The notes: generated by a model not told the origin, from the sequence alone. 64,000 nucleotides of DNA from Anastrepha obliqua (GCF_027943255.1 NC_072893.1:122387784-122451783); one strand, 5' to 3'. Shown: positions 11,109 through 23,689, numbered from the stretch's first letter. Numbers and translations: made by a program.

Positions 11109-13600
11109 AAAACACAGCAACAAAACGAAATCTTGTGGTGTATTTAGCATACGAAAAGAAACAAAAAAAACAACAACAACAACAGCAACATGGATAATAC
11201 AGATGAAAGCAAAGGTGAAATACTAGCAATGAGTGGCAACTTAATTCGAAAGCCTTCCTGTTGGTTTTGTTGCGAACACAACGAAGGCTCGTGTTGGATA
11301 TCGGGGCAGTGGAAGGCAGCGAAAGCAGAGACAAATAATTAAATACTAAACTGCAAAGAAGACGCGAACGTGAAAAACTGTTTGTGCCGTGCTTTATAAT
11401 TTTTCGTTTTCCTATTTTTTTAAATTAAAAGAAATCAAGTATGTGAAAATTGGAAATTGAATGAAATTTATAGTAATGCAAGAAAAATTAATGCAATGGT
11501 ATTAAAAAAATAAAAAATGGAAAAATTCTATTAAGTAAAAATGCTAAGCAAACTCGTGAATGAGCAATGCAGTGGTGCTTGTGAACATTTCTGGTGTTTA
11601 TTGGCGCAGACAAAGCCAAAATTTACGAAAATTATGTAAAAACAAGTTTGAAAAAAATGTTGTATGGGAATTTTCAAGTGAAGAAATTTAGTGGTGAACG
11701 TTGACCAAAAAAAATTACTTTTAAGTACAAATCGCTGCTTCAAATACTAATCAAGGCCTCATAAAAATACTGGAATTAAAAAAAAAAATTGTTGAAATAA
11801 AATTTTATAAGCTACAATTTTTCAGTTCCTTCCAAAAACCAAAGAAAAATATTTATTAAAGACTGAGACAGACGACATACACACACATGCACAAGCAAGC
11901 AAACAAACACACTTTCATATAAATGCAAAGCAAACATCCAAACAAACTCCATCCCTATCCCTTTGACAGCCCACTTTCAACCCCTCAAAGCGAGCGCCAC
12001 GCACACACACACGCACATGCATTCAATAAACAACTGACAGCATAGTCAGCCGATAAACAAGCAAACAAATAGCCAGCAGCAGCGGCAGCAGTGCAAGAAT
12101 TTCAACAAAAAACAATAACAACAACAAACAGCGCATAAACTGACATTTCGGCTGCCACAGCCTGGCCAAAGGGAAGCACACACACGCACGCAAACAAGTA
12201 GAAATGCCTGGTGGCGCATTGAAAGAAGAAGAGGAAAAAACAAAAAAAGAGTATCGACGCAGCCGCGAGCGCACATACCTACATACATACACACATACAT
12301 TCATACCAAACCAGAAGGAGAATATGCAATTGTGAAGGCAGTTGAAAGCAAAAACTAAAATTGCAACCCTTTTTTTGCTTTCTATTTTTTTTATTATTTT
12401 TTCCACCAATGCAACTGCAGCATAGCGCAACAATAAAAAGCCAATGAGATATTTTGACATTTTTGCAAACTCCAGCATGAATTCGACAAATTTACGCATT
12501 ATCGAGCTGCTGCCTAAGAAAAAATGGGGAGAAAGTGGGAAATAAAAGGAAATGCATAAATCTGTCTTCCTGTGTGCACTGACCACACTGACACATGTCA
12601 TTGACAGCTGACACATTTTGCGCGATGGTTGTTGGTTGTTATTGTTGTCACTTGAGTTTGTGTTATTTGTTATTTTTTGCTGCGTTGCTCTATTGACTTT
12701 TCGGCTGCTGGCTTTGGTAATTGTGTCATGCTGCGACAGTTTCGGATAGTTTTGCATAACCGAAAAAATTAATTATAAAAAAAAAGTTATATTTTAAATA
12801 AAAGTGGATATAACGAAATATGGGGCAAGCAAGTGGAAAGGGACATAATTTGAATTCATAAAAATATATTTGCAGGAAAACAAATTAAAAAAAAAAGAAA
12901 AAAAAAATAAGTTTTTTCATCTGCTGCGTTGAAGATTTAATAAATTATTAAAATTTAATTCATAAAATATAAAATAAAATAAAAATCACTGCAAGTGTAA
13001 AAATCATAAAATGGCAAAGTTATTAAACTCGAAGGATGAATACAGTGCTCTGAAAATTATAAACATAAAACATTGTTTAATAAAAATATAATAAAAAACT
13101 TCTAATTAATAAAGAACATTTTGTTGTTATTAATTTAAATTGTTATTAAATTGCGAAACACATTTTTAACCTTTCATTATTTTGATAAAAAAAATTTATA
13201 ATTTTTTCACATTTTTATTTTAATAAAAAAAAATTATTATTATTACACGATTTAATTTTAATAAACAAATTTTATTATTTTTATTTTAATAAATATAATT
13301 TTTTTCACGATTTAATTTTAGTAAAAAAATTTAATAGTTTTCTTTTAATAAAAAAAATATATTAGTTTTTAATATTTTCATATAAATATTTCATATTTCT
13401 ATTTCCATAAAAAAAATTGAATATTTTTTAATATTTTTATATGAATCGAAAAAATTTATTATTTTCTCACATTTTTATTTTAACAAAAAAAATTATTATG
13501 CAGTATTCAAAGTTTCAAAAATTATTTCAAATAAATTATTCTTAAAATTTAATAGATTTTAAAATAAAATGTCAATAAATTCCATAAGTTCGCTCTTAAT
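11109..13600. other. CAA/CA-rich spacer, then AT-rich minisatellite; no gene
   Basis: 11160-12760 has scattered CAA, CAG and CA repeats on the plus strand, including an ACAACAACAACAGCAAC stretch near 11170 and CA runs near 11880 and 12005. The long minus-strand open frame 12757-12023 is their antisense. 12770-13560 is very AT-rich with short repeats such as CACGATTTAATTTTA (13246, 13309). The 11250-11400 part reads like an untranslated leader, but I can show no promoter. Confidence 0.45.
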
Positions 13601-13615
13601 TTTGAAGCGTTTATA

Positions 13616-14550
13616 CCTTCTGCTCAAATATGAACGAGACGGTATCAATAAAACGGTCCGCGGATGACATATGGCAAAAATAAATTTTTTGTTTTTTTGG
13701 TAGGACTGTTATAAGCTTACATGGCAAATTTCAGCGTAATATGTCACATAGTTTGTTTTCTGTGCTACTGTAAACAAGTCAAGCTCGAGTGTGTTCTTCG
13801 AATTTAACGATGGAAATTCAAGTTGAACAAAGAATTTGTTTGGAATTTTGTTATTCCAACAAAATTTCAGCTTCAGACGCCTTAAAAATGTTGCAGACAA
13901 CCTATGGGGACTCTGCTCTATCGCGTGCACGTGTTTTCCAGTGGTACAAATCGTTCAAAGAGGGCCGTACATCAACCCAAAAAACCACGCCAAAGTCGCT
14001 CAAAAATTAAGGTTATGATGACTGTTTTTTTCGATTACGAAGGTGTGGTGCACTCGGAGTTCCTTCCGCAAGGCCGATCGGTTAACGCTGAATATTATTT
14101 AGACGTTTTAAAGCGTTTGCGCGAGAACATTCATCTTAAAAGGAAGGAATTGTGGGACAACAAGTCATGGTTCTTGCATCACGATAATGCACCAGCTCAC
14201 ACATCACGTCTTGTTCGCGATTATTTGAACAAAAATAATGTTAATATCGTTCCGCAAGCACCGTATTCGCCTGATATGGCTCCATGTGACTTTTTCCTGT
14301 TTCCCAAGCTCAAGTTGCCGCTCCGTGGAAAACATTTTGAGACAATTGAAGTCATAAAAGAGAATTCGAAGAACACACTCGAGCTTGACTTGTTTACAGT
14401 AGCACAGAAAACAAACTATGAGACATAACACGCTGAAATTTGCCATGTAAGCTTATAACAGTCCTACCAAAAAACAAAAAATTTATTTTTGCCATATGTC
14501 ATCCGCGGACCGTTTTATTGATACCGTCTCGTTCATATTTGAGCAGAAGC
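13616..14550 (+). mobile_element. Mariner element with ~189-bp terminal inverted repeats
   Basis: Left repeat 13616-13804 and right repeat 14363-14550 are inverted copies with about four substitutions and one 1-bp indel. TA (13614-13615, 14551-14552) flanks them. Long terminal repeats are unusual for mariner, whose repeats are typically about 30 bp. The left repeat ends just before the transposase ATG at 13810, while the right repeat contains the last ~20 codons of the transposase frame. At 935 bp it is shorter than an intact ~1.3-kb element because of an internal deletion in the gene. Confidence 0.9.
13810..14428 (+). pseudogene. Mariner transposase, internally deleted (DD34D)
   Basis: The ATG at 13810 opens MEIQVEQRICLEF, and the frame runs through DALKMLQTTYG and FQWYKSFKEGR, the first helix-turn-helix. 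At about 13970 the reading shifts frame into QSRSKIKVMMTVFFDYEG and VVHSEFLPQG. This is followed by HHDNAPAHTS (second Asp) and YSPDMAPCDFFLFPKL (third Asp), with 34 residues between the two, the DD34D mariner spacing. The second DNA-binding helix and the first catalytic Asp motif (TGDESW type), about 100 residues, are missing. Stop at 14426-14428 lies inside the right terminal repeat. The protein cannot be active. Confidence 0.85.
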
Positions 14551-14833
14551 TATAATAAAAAAACAAACAATTTGAACGTAAGTCACAGTTTAAGAAAAAG
14601 TATTTAATTTTCTATTAAAAGTAAAAAAAGGATTCTTAAAATTTAATATACTTTAAATAAAAATTTTAATTAAATAACTGCACACTAAAATTAAAATAAA
14701 AAAATAAATTAAATTTAAAAAAAAATTAAAGCACTAATACAGTATTAGAACAAATTTAACCGAGAATTTCTTAAAAGTAAAAAGTATTTAATTTTTTATT
14801 AACATTAATTTCACTTTCTATTAAAAGTAAATA

Positions 14834-15433
14834 AAGGGTTTTCCAATAACGGGTGTTATTTTGAATAGCCCGCTATTGCGGTAGATGTCACTTTTGAAGC
14901 TGTAATTTTTTGATATTTGACAAGTAGAAACTACGCCATTAATGAAAATGGAACGATACACGCTTAAACAATGCATTGAAATTATTAAAATTTACTATAA
15001 AAATGTTTTGAAGAAAACCCAGGTTTGTCCATTCCTCGTCGTTCTTTGGAATTAGGCATTCCACAAACGTCATTACACCGTATTTTGCATAAAGATTTTG
15101 GTGGCTTCGTCAACAAGCAAAGTTATCGGATCTGGGGCTCAGAAAATCCAAGAGTTATTGTTGAGTAGCCACTCTATTCTCAACGTGTCACTGTTTGGTG
15201 CGGTTTATGGTCCGGCGGAGTCATTGGACCTTACTTTTTCGAAATTGAAGCTGGAGAAACAGTTACGGTGAATGGATTGCGCTAGCGAGAGATGATTAAC
15301 GATTTGTGATGGCCGGAATTGGATGGTATTGATCTGGACAACGTTTACTTTCGACAAGACGGCACTACGTGCTACACAAGCAACGAAGCCATTGATCTTT
15401 TACGGGAATAGCACCTCTTATTGGAAAACCCTT
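14834..15433 (+). mobile_element. DD41D-type Tc1/mariner deletion derivative, 600 bp
   Basis: Inverted repeats start AAGGGTTTTCCAATAA at both ends (about 22 bp with two mismatches), flanked by TA (14832-14833, 15434-15435). Inside, plus-strand frames read MERYTLKQCIEIIKIYYKN (from 14948), SIPRRSLELG and TSLHRILHKDF, VTVWCGLWSGGVIGPYFFE, ETVTVNGLR, then VYFRQDGTTCYTSNEAIDLLRE. This order matches the element at 58365-59505 (WFQQGGATCH, same GPYFF-like block). The RQDG aspartate is present, but stops, frameshifts and loss of everything after it leave no enzyme. The tip AAGGGT is also shared with the 58-kb element. Confidence 0.85.
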
Positions 15434-15948
15434 TACATCATTTAATTAAAACAAAAATTTCTTTACCAAAAAAAGTTATTTAATTTAAATAAATTCAAAA
15501 AACAATTAAATTTTAATATGAAAATATATCAGATTAAAGTACTTCTGTTGTTTTAATGTTAATTTTTTTGAGAATAAAATAAATCATGTTGTATGTGTCT
15601 GGTATTGAGTTCATAGCTTTTGTAATGTGTGAAATACAATAAATGAATTTTTAACAATTTTAATAAAATATTTGTTTGTTTTAATTTTAGCTAACATTGA
15701 TATTTATAATTGCTTCGTCATTAGTAATTTTTTTCTCCATATTTTTTATTTACTATTTCGCTTTTTATGATTAATATAGTTTATTTAAATATACATTTCG
15801 TACAATAAATAAAAATCTCAATTCTATTTAATCAATTTTTTTGTTTTTGTAATTTGGCAAAAATGTAGCCCAAATATTTTTCTTATTTTATTTTTTTTTT
15901 TTAATTTCTAGTTGAAATATATATTTGTTAACATTTTGATATTCGGTT

Positions 15949-16063
15949 TTATCGTGAATCTTCCTATGAGCAATTATTCCCATAAATTGCAAAATATTAC
16001 AAAAACAAATTTTCGCACTTTCCTCATTTAAGGGAATATTTCGCACATGAAAATTCACGATAA
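15949..16063. repeat. Short palindromic MITE-like repeat
   Basis: TTATCGTGAATCTTCC at the left and its imperfect inverse at the right (reverse complement TTATCGTGAATTTTCA) continue as arms of about 40 bp with many mismatches. I see no target duplication. Non-coding. Confidence 0.5.
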
Positions 16064-18350
16064 GGTAGATTAATTTTAATTTTTATATTTTTTATTTTTA
16101 AATCGTTATAACAAAAGATTAAGCAATTGATCAGAGCTACTCTGTTTTACAATTTCAATATCCATTTTAATTTTCATAAAAAAACACTCTAATAATCCGA
16201 ATTTGGCATTGAAGTTGATTAGCGAAAAAAATCAGTGTCTGAGTATTTCAGGAACAACTTCAAATTTCGAGAATTTGGGACTTAGCCACTTTTCTGTTCT
16301 GTCTTTTGCTGCATTCACTAATTGCGTGAATAAAAACACATCTTTTTCTAATTCCATCAGATTACATCATAAAATGAAATGAAATGTTTAAAAAACTCAG
16401 CATAATTTCAAACTAAATTTAGCATAACAACAACAACGAAAATTTGAAATCGAAAAATCATATCATTGACAATCAATTCGGTAACTCATTTGTATGTATG
16501 TATATCAACCATTCAACTGTGACATATCAGCATTGCATGACTGTCAACTGGAACAGCTGATTGAGCCTCAAATCGGTGGCTGCGAAGAAACAGCACCATA
16601 AAAAAAAAATTATAAAAAAATATAAATAAAAATTCGTTTAAGCATCTCATAAATTTTTGCAACTAATAAAATTATAAATATATGTCAACATTCACCTGGC
16701 TTGAATGCAAAAAAGTAGACTACAAAAATATGAAAATATCAGCGCACGCGCCTCAATACCAAAGCGAATAGGCAGCATTGCCAACTGAAACATAAATTCA
16801 AATGTCAAAAGCCGAAAAGTGAATGTACGTAGAATGAAAGAGTTAAAAAATGTAGTTGAAATGTCAAAGTGAGTGAGTGTGAGTGCCTAAAAGTGCGCTG
16901 GAGAAAATTACTCCACAAAAATGTCAATTTTTACCATAGAAAAACGGCAAGTGAGCGCCTAAAAATGCACCACATTTCACCAATGCAAAGAATATTGAAT
17001 AGAACTTTGGCAAGTCGTGGGAAAATTGCGAAAAAATACGCGTGTGAAAAAAATGCGTGCAACACTTGGCTGTGCATAATGAAGCCCTACAGTTAGGCGC
17101 ATTCCACCGCCCCATAAAAGCAGCACGGCAAAAGCAAAAGCAAAAGCAACAGCAACACTTACAAAAACAACAACGACAACGAACAACAAGCATAGCAGCG
17201 ATACAAGAAACAAATACTACAACATTAACGAGGCAATAGCGATAGCAGGCGAGCGAGTAGCCGACGCGCTTAATAACATCCACACACTCGCTCAAATACG
17301 TTCCACATTGCACGCAACGCACGAGTAGCCTATGAGCATACTTATGTACCACTGCAATAGCAACAACCAAACACAACAACAATTGAGCTGAGTGTGATAA
17401 AAATATTTTATGAATGGACAACTACAGGAAGAAGGTGGGTGTTGAATTTAATGGCTTCTCGGGTTTATTTTTAATTGCCGGTGGCGCCTGAAAATAGGTT
17501 TTGCCAGTCGGGGTGGGTAATGGACATAAAAATAGGCATATATTTGAAGGCGCGCGTCTAATGTAGATTTTTAAGTTTTCGTGAACTTACGGCCCACTAG
17601 CGTCGAATAATCTATTGAGCTGTGAGGAAATCCCCATAAAGTAGGCAATATAAGTGATATATTTATTTATAAGTACATTTCGTTGTAAGAAGTGGATAAT
17701 ATTAAATAAATATTTGAACGCTTTATTCAATTCTGAAGAATTTAAAAGTTTTAAGTTTGCGTATGCGTTTGTATGCATCCCAAAAAGGTATTTATGTTGC
17801 ATACTTAAAAGGGTTTTGGGTAAATTTAGCTTAAGTCTTAGTATTGTGCCTTATGTAAACAATTTGTTTTAAATAATTTTAACTTCTTATTACCTAAAAA
17901 GTGCTTGCTTGTGCTAAAAAGCCTTAAAGTATGCTTTGATATTGGCTTATTAGCCTCACTGAATTTGAAAAAGGTGTTCAAAGCTGTATCATGCCTTTAA
18001 ATCTATTTTTCACTCTAGTTGCAACATTTTTTTATACTATAAATTTGATTAATACCCGAAATTATGCAATATTTTCCTGGGGAACCCCCAAGCCTTGAAA
18101 TTATTTATTTTCATACAGCAAAAGAGATATAAAAGAAAATATTTGTAAAAAAAATGTGAAAATTAAAAAAAATAAATTAAAAAAATGGGGAAATGAATAC
18201 TTCCGCTGTCAGAAAATTTTATTAAAGTATGGAAGCTTGAAGTGGTATGGAATTTTGTATAGCCGAAAATTTTGTCCAAGCACAGGCAATATTGCCAATC
18301 GCTCTTACTGCCAAGAGAAAGCATTTAAAAGTGAGAGGGGAACAGTTTAT
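16064..18350. other. No gene; CAA/AAGCAA-rich leader-like stretch at 17100-17240
   Basis: The plus strand at 16700-17400 has GTGAGTGAGTGTGAG and (AAAAGC)n/(CAA)n runs of the kind seen in fly 5' leaders or introns. The minus open frame 17421-16924 is its antisense, rich in C, F and V. There is no protein motif and no strong promoter match. Confidence 0.4.
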
Positions 18351-18369
18351 TAGTTTATTTTGTAGACTT

Positions 18370-18800
18370 TCTAACCCAAAAGTATGGACAATTTGTATAT
18401 ACTTCTGCTCCCAAAAGTATGTACCATTATTTTCGTCAGCAATTTTTTGTGGTACAAAATCAATTTGATTAAATTTATGTTGCATTTAAAAATAGCAACT
18501 GATTGATATTCCTAAAACTGCTACGCTCAAAAGTATGCAACAATTATTTCATAAACGGTTTTTATTTAAAAATTCCCATTTAATTACTTTCAATTTTTTA
18601 TTGTAAAATATCAATTCATATTGCGCAATAAAAATAGCACTGAGAGTTCTTACAACAACTGCGCTCAAAAGTATGCAAAAACTTTTCCACAAACGATATT
18701 TTATTCAAAAGTTTTCCTTTAATTGCTTTCAGAGGCACATAAAATTTACACCAATTAAATTTTTTATAGTTTTACTACCAAAAGTATGGAATTTTTTTAG
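18370..18800. repeat. Degenerate direct repeats around CTCAAAAGTATGCAA
   Basis: Variants of CAAAAGTATG occur at about 18379, 18414, 18529, 18665 and 18780. Around the third and fourth copies longer blocks align (GCTCAAAAGTATGCAA, then TTTC/CACAAACG, then ATTTAATTRCTTTCA) with a spacing of about 135 bp. This could be a decayed tandem repeat or the repeated binding sites of an old Tc1-type terminal region. No coding sequence. Confidence 0.5.
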
Positions 18801-19139
18801 CAGGCTCTCTCTAAACATTCACACATCGGAACCGTTTAAGGCTTTGTTGCTCTTTCTATTGATAAATGACGTGTCGAATACTAAGATTCACGGCCTAAAA
18901 GATGTGCGTAAAAGTGCGGGGAGTTGCACTCTCCAATTTGTTTTGAATCGTTTTCTTATTTTTCAAAGTGAAAGAAAAGCAAATGAATGAAGTAGAAGCT
19001 TGGCGGACACCTAAGGACTGAAAAATTTTGACTGCTTATGAGAGGCGTTCGCTTAAGAGAGAGCTCCTTTAGGATATAATTCACTGTATATATTTATAAT
19101 TTCATTTAATTCGTATTGAAATCAGTTCGATGGACAGCA

Positions 19140-19990
19140 AGTCAATTTAAAGAATTCCAGGTTGTACTTGAATTTGATAAGTCCACATTCACCATGCGGC
19201 GCCAGGAGGTTTTTGGTCTTCCACAGCTGCTAAGATCTTATTTTCTCCACCACTGAACAAATCCGCATACTTCGCCGGCATCTTAGCGCAAAGTGTGGCC
19301 TATCCAGCCAAATCGTCTGTGTTTGATGATTAGTTCGATTGAGAGTTTGATGACCGGATTAAGTAACTCATGACTTGAAATTATGCGAGGTCGTTGGCTA
19401 ATGTTTGCAGCCTTCTGATATGGACGAATTTAAGCGACTAGGATTCGCAACACTGATTTCACGTTTGAATTTAAAATTTGTAGTTTAGGGAAAACGTAGC
19501 TGGGAAAATCATGCACAAGCTGTGTTGGTATGGTTTCCAATGTCTTCAATCGTTCCTGCTGGTGTCATTTTACTCAGGAAGTAACAAAATTCCGTCTTGC
19601 GACTGATCTCTTTATCAATGTACAGTAAAATGGAGAGCCTCGTTTTGTGTGCGAATTTCGTCCAAATTCAGTTAGTGCAATGATCTCGAGAGTGATGTCT
19701 CCCCAGCCGAAAAGGTCGAGAGTAAACACCGTTGCTAACAATAACAATCTATGTAACACAATTCTACCACAAAGCAGAATGTAGCATCTGTCTACGAGCT
19801 AGTGGCGGCTATAGACGGCATCTGTCTAATAAACCTAGGCTAATTCGATATCTTTTCGAAATACGTTGGCGAATATCTTTACCTGTAATATGAAATAGGC
19901 TACCCGAATGGGATATTGGAAAGTACAAACTTTATACGGAGATTCAACCTTGTCATCTTGGGCACGAAAATTATCCGATCAAAGATGAAA
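19140..19990. other. No gene recognised
   Basis: The sequence is more GC-balanced than its surroundings and may be old retroelement DNA. I could not assign any frame. Confidence 0.35.
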
Positions 19991-19994
19991 ACGT

Positions 19995-20067
19995 TGGCCG
20001 CCGTAGCCGTATGGGTTGGTGCGTGGCTGCTATGCGGAAGTGTGTAAGTTCGAATATCCGTACAGTA
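19995..20067 (+). mobile_element. tRNA-headed SINE, copy A, 5' part
   Basis: GCCGCCGTAGCCGTATGGGTTGG contains the RNA polymerase III A box and AAGTTCGAATATC the B box, in the arrangement of a tRNA-derived SINE head. The body resumes after a LINE insertion, at 20654. The same head recurs at 21888, 25078 and 31971. Expected to be transcribed by polymerase III and moved by a LINE enzyme. Confidence 0.82.
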
Positions 20068-20653
20068 GTTTTTTTTTTTTTTTGTTTGTCGGGACAGACT
20101 AGCAAGTGCAGCACTCAGAAACAGTTAAATCCATTGTACCGCACTCGGGTTCTCTTTTTAATTTTCTTTAAATCTACCCGACTTCCGAAGAAATCTGAGT
20201 AGATCTTGTGATGCCAAGGAGCCAAGGTGGTCGCTTCTTAACACATCAGTGCCAAAAACCTCAAGCCTGATTCGAGCGAAGGCAGGGCAGACGAACAGAA
20301 AGGGGTCCGCCGGTCATCAGTCGCCTTCAGTACCCTCTGCTTAGTGACAGGAGGAACTGCGACAGTCGGCCAGACATGACAGGTAACATCAGTTTTGTCC
20401 ATGTGCAGCCTCGCTCAGCCTGCCACGCTCGCTTGTGGGTTAGAGTAACCCGTTTGCTAATCGTGGCTTTGATGGCTGCAGAAAAGAGTGGCAAAACGGG
20501 CTCCGGGCCAGAAAAGTTGGCCTCAGAGCCCAGTCTGGGTAAAGAGTCAGAAATTTTGTTTCTCGCGATATCCACGTGTTCCAGGACCCATGTTAGCATC
20601 AGGCTATTATGTCTACCGACTTAGTTCAGCCTGAATTTACAGGACTCAACTAC
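20068..20653 (-). mobile_element. 5'-truncated RNase H LINE inserted in SINE copy A
   Basis: CCGTACAGTA is duplicated at 20058-20067 and 20654-20663, a 10-bp target duplication. Next to the left copy a poly-T run (about 20069-20083) is the poly(A) tail of a minus-strand insertion. The coding end (20599-20327) reads LTWVLEHVDIARNK (decayed WVPGHVGIPGN of RNase H), LGSEANFSGPEPVLPL, then WQAERGCTWTKLMLPVMSG and LSQFLLSLSRG. It then loses frame before the 3' untranslated part. Only the last ~590 bp of the element was copied in, typical of 5' truncation during target-primed reverse transcription. This LINE differs from the one in SINE copy C. Confidence 0.88.
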
Positions 20654-20765
20654 CCGTACAGTAACAAACCATAAACTGATGGAAACAGTTTTTTTCTAAT
20701 GGTTGTCGCCGCTCGGCAGGCAATGGCAAAACCTCCAAGCTTTCATAGAAATTTCCCTCGGCAAA
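20654..20765 (+). mobile_element. SINE copy A, 3' part
   Basis: The block TTTTTTTCTAATGG, CGCTCGGCAGGCAATGGCAA and AACCTCC matches the SINE body seen in copies B, C and D. It begins with the second copy of the 10-bp duplication made by the LINE. The tail after 20745 is diverged. Confidence 0.78.
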
Positions 20766-21887
20766 TTAATATGATAAAATCTTTTCCAGCTACAATACAG
20801 CTAAACTGAATGCAATTTATTTCTTGATCTAGTTAAGGTTGATCGCTCTGAACTTCTGTACTCTTTCCCTGGGAGCTTCGCTGAGCAGGAGTAGACTAGT
20901 AAACTGACTCTTCTGCACTGAAAATAAGCTTTAGAGTTCGTTTCTTCTCTAACCCTTTGAACCATTTGGAAGTTGTCGTAAGTGGTGGCCCCAAGCGGGC
21001 ATATCAAATTATCTGATAAAGTCAGATGTCAACGAAAGGAGAAATCGAATATGTCTGTAGGGTTCTTCAAATTCAAACGGTAAATTAACCACGAGAAAAT
21101 ATACATATACGAAGCATTCTTATATACACAAAGCAATCAACACCTCTGACAATTCTCTCAATCAAGAATACTCGTACAACAAATCAATTTCCATTCATAA
21201 GAGCCAACATCTAAAAATTAAAGAAAAAAAGTGAAATAAAAGCAAAATCCAATAGAACTGCAAAATCAAATCTAATCTATCATTTAAAAGTTCCTCATGA
21301 AAAGTGTGTGTGTAGGTGCGCGTGTACTTGTGTTAGTTGTTAACTCAAAATGCACAAATGTACTAGGAAATGATTGAAAGTCAGAACTCATTTCATTCTC
21401 GGGTGCTGTGACCACCACAAAAAAATGGATGAGCTGACGAGTCAACTAGCGTACAAACGAATAGGTCCGACTGACAGTCTAACTAAGCGATGAGTCGGTC
21501 GACAGGCTGACCAAGCCGGGCGGCATATGTGGCAAGACTCACAAGGCGAGGAGTGAACGTTTGCTATGCGCGTTTGCTGACGACAATCAATCAACAGAAC
21601 GTGCACCTCCCCCTGCCCCTTAAATAAGACAATACGCAGAGCATTGTATGCTTCTGCCGCATGCCAACGGGTCAGTCACACAGCGAAGAGCAAATGACAT
21701 AACCCAATGGGAAATGTTATTATTCTGGTAAATCATTGTGCAACATTTCCAGAATCATTGTAAAGCTCTATGACTCTAAGACAAACTCTATTAAAAGTTT
21801 ACAAAAAAATAAGATTAAAACTTTTCATTTGCCAATGAAAGAGAGCTTAAATAAATATTGAATATTTTTAGGAGGAATATTTGTTAC
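20766..21887. other. No gene recognised
   Basis: An open frame on the minus strand (21007-20801) has no motif I know. GT-rich microsatellite sequence lies near 21305. Nothing else supportable. Confidence 0.4.
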
Positions 21888-22060
21888 GGCGGCCGTGGCC
21901 GAATAGATCGGTGCATGACTACTATTCGGAAGCGGGTAGATTCGAATCTCCGTGCGTTTTTCGTAACAGCGTCGCCCCTTGTCAGGCACTGGCAAACCGC
22001 CGAGCGTTTTTCTGCCACGAAAAAGTTTCACATAAAAAACTACCTTCTATAGATAGGTTT
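21888..22060 (+). mobile_element. tRNA-headed SINE, copy B
   Basis: GGCGGCCGTGGCCGAATAGA (A box region), GATTCGAATCTCC (B box) and the body GCAATGG-type block (CAGGCACTGGCAAACCGCC, TTTTTCTGCCACGAAAAAG) follow in the order seen in the other copies. It is uninterrupted, about 170 bp, without the longer 3' tail seen in copy C. Confidence 0.82.
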
Positions 22061-22257
22061 TTATGTTCTTCATATTTGGGCTTTAATTACATTTTGAGAC
22101 TTTGTCAAAACAGGTCGAAGGGGTAAAAGAGCAAAGTATCAATCCGATCAACTTTCGTGAGAAAATTTATGGCTTAAAATGTTCTATAAAACATTTTTCG
22201 GAAATTTTTCCATATTAGTCCGAACTCAGTATTTCGCACAGGTATGCATTTAGCCGC

Positions 22258-22620
22258 AATATGGATTTTTAGCAACTAGACGCAAACTAGTTCCAATCAG
22301 ACTTGAAAAAGCACTAGTTGTGAACTTAAATTTTTCTTACCGAGAAATTAAGAAGTAAGAAATGGGCGGCATGTGCTTAGAGAATAAAATTATAAGCAAT
22401 CAAACATGTTCATAAAAAACAAAAAATTAAAAAAAAAAAACAAATAAAAATAATAAAATAAAATTTTAGAAATAAAATAAAATAATAAAATAAATAATAA
22501 GAACTATTTACAAATATTTTCAATATAAACCCCTTTTGGTTATTTAGCAACTAGTTAGAAACTAGGCCCAATCAGATTGGTTACAAGAGAACTAGTTTTG
22601 AACTTGTATTTTCTTTACGT
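22258..22620. repeat. Imperfect ~80-bp duplication, about 283 bp apart
   Basis: TTTAGCAACTAG, CCAATCAGA, ACTAGTT and TGAACTT occur in the same order at 22258-22343 and 22541-22620. The DNA between is A-rich with (AATAAAATA)n. Non-coding; probably an old tandem repeat or two ends of a decayed element. Confidence 0.55.
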
Positions 22621-23685
22621 CTCTCATGATTTTCCACCAAGTGTGTGTTTGTGTGTGTGCAATTGTATGTATGTAATACGATATCACTATAATTTGCTTC
22701 ACTTTGGCATTTAATCCACAAACGCCCACACTTAAGCATTTGATGAGGAGCTCACACTTGCACATACATACCTACTCACAAGCGTTGTATATGCGCACAT
22801 CTGTAGTATAAATTACCCATTCTGCCCCACTTTAAGACGCCTTCTTATTGTTTTTCTCCCTACTTTTTTTTTTTTTTGTGAAAATAATCCACAGCTTTTC
22901 ACTTGTTGGCGTTAATTGATTTTGTTATTTGATTGTCTATTTTATGTATTTGTTTTCATTTAGTATAGAATGGCCAGTGAGCGCTTTGATCAATCACATA
23001 TCACTATAGGATATATCTTATTTATCTATTATTTTGTATGTATGCGCTTGCACACATACATATACATGTAACCAGATGAATGTTTACCCACCTATTTCCA
23101 TTACATTTCCATTGTCTGCGAATAAAAGTTCATATTGAAAAATTCAATTTCGCTATTCGTTGGTTGCTGAACGGAAATTCAAAAAAATAATAGTTTAAAA
23201 GTTTAAAGAAAAAAAATTAAATGAGAAGGCAATTATAAAAAGTCAGTAAATAGCAAAGAAAATACAAAAGTAGCAACATTCCTGAACTGTTAGGTGAAGC
23301 CTAGAAGGTAGTACACAATCAGTTTGTCAACCGAGGATGCCTATGCCCAACCATTAATACTCGAGTTCTTCGTCTACGATGCTGGTAGATGCCTCTGAAT
23401 GCGACATTCTTGAGACGGGGCTTGTGAAGATATTATCTGTCCATCGATGGATTTTACCTGCCGATGATCTGTCGGGTGGAACGACTAGAAAAGGTTTGAT
23501 TGAACCTCGACAGTTATGACAATTTTGCTGGGCAGGCCCTGCGTTAGCAGCCCTGCTGGTCAAGGAGTGGGCAGACCATGCACCACCTGAAGACGCTCAA
23601 CAGAAGTTGAAGTGTACTCTCTTCGTTTTACATGGAAGGAGCTGGGATATTTAACACAAAACCATGTCCGTTGGCGAAGAAGCGT
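22621..23685. other. No gene recognised
   Basis: AT-rich sequence with short CA/TA repeats. The minus open frame 23563-23354 reads without a familiar motif and may be retroelement-derived. Confidence 0.4.
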
Positions 23686-23689
23686 AGTT

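Noticed and set aside
12023..12757. 244-codon minus-strand open frame
   Set aside because: It is the antisense of CAA/CA/GAA-rich DNA, rich in C, F, L and V with no domain motif or start context.
16924..17421. 165-codon minus-strand open frame
   Set aside because: Antisense of (AAAAGC)n and (CAA)n runs; the cysteine and phenylalanine strings are repeat translations.
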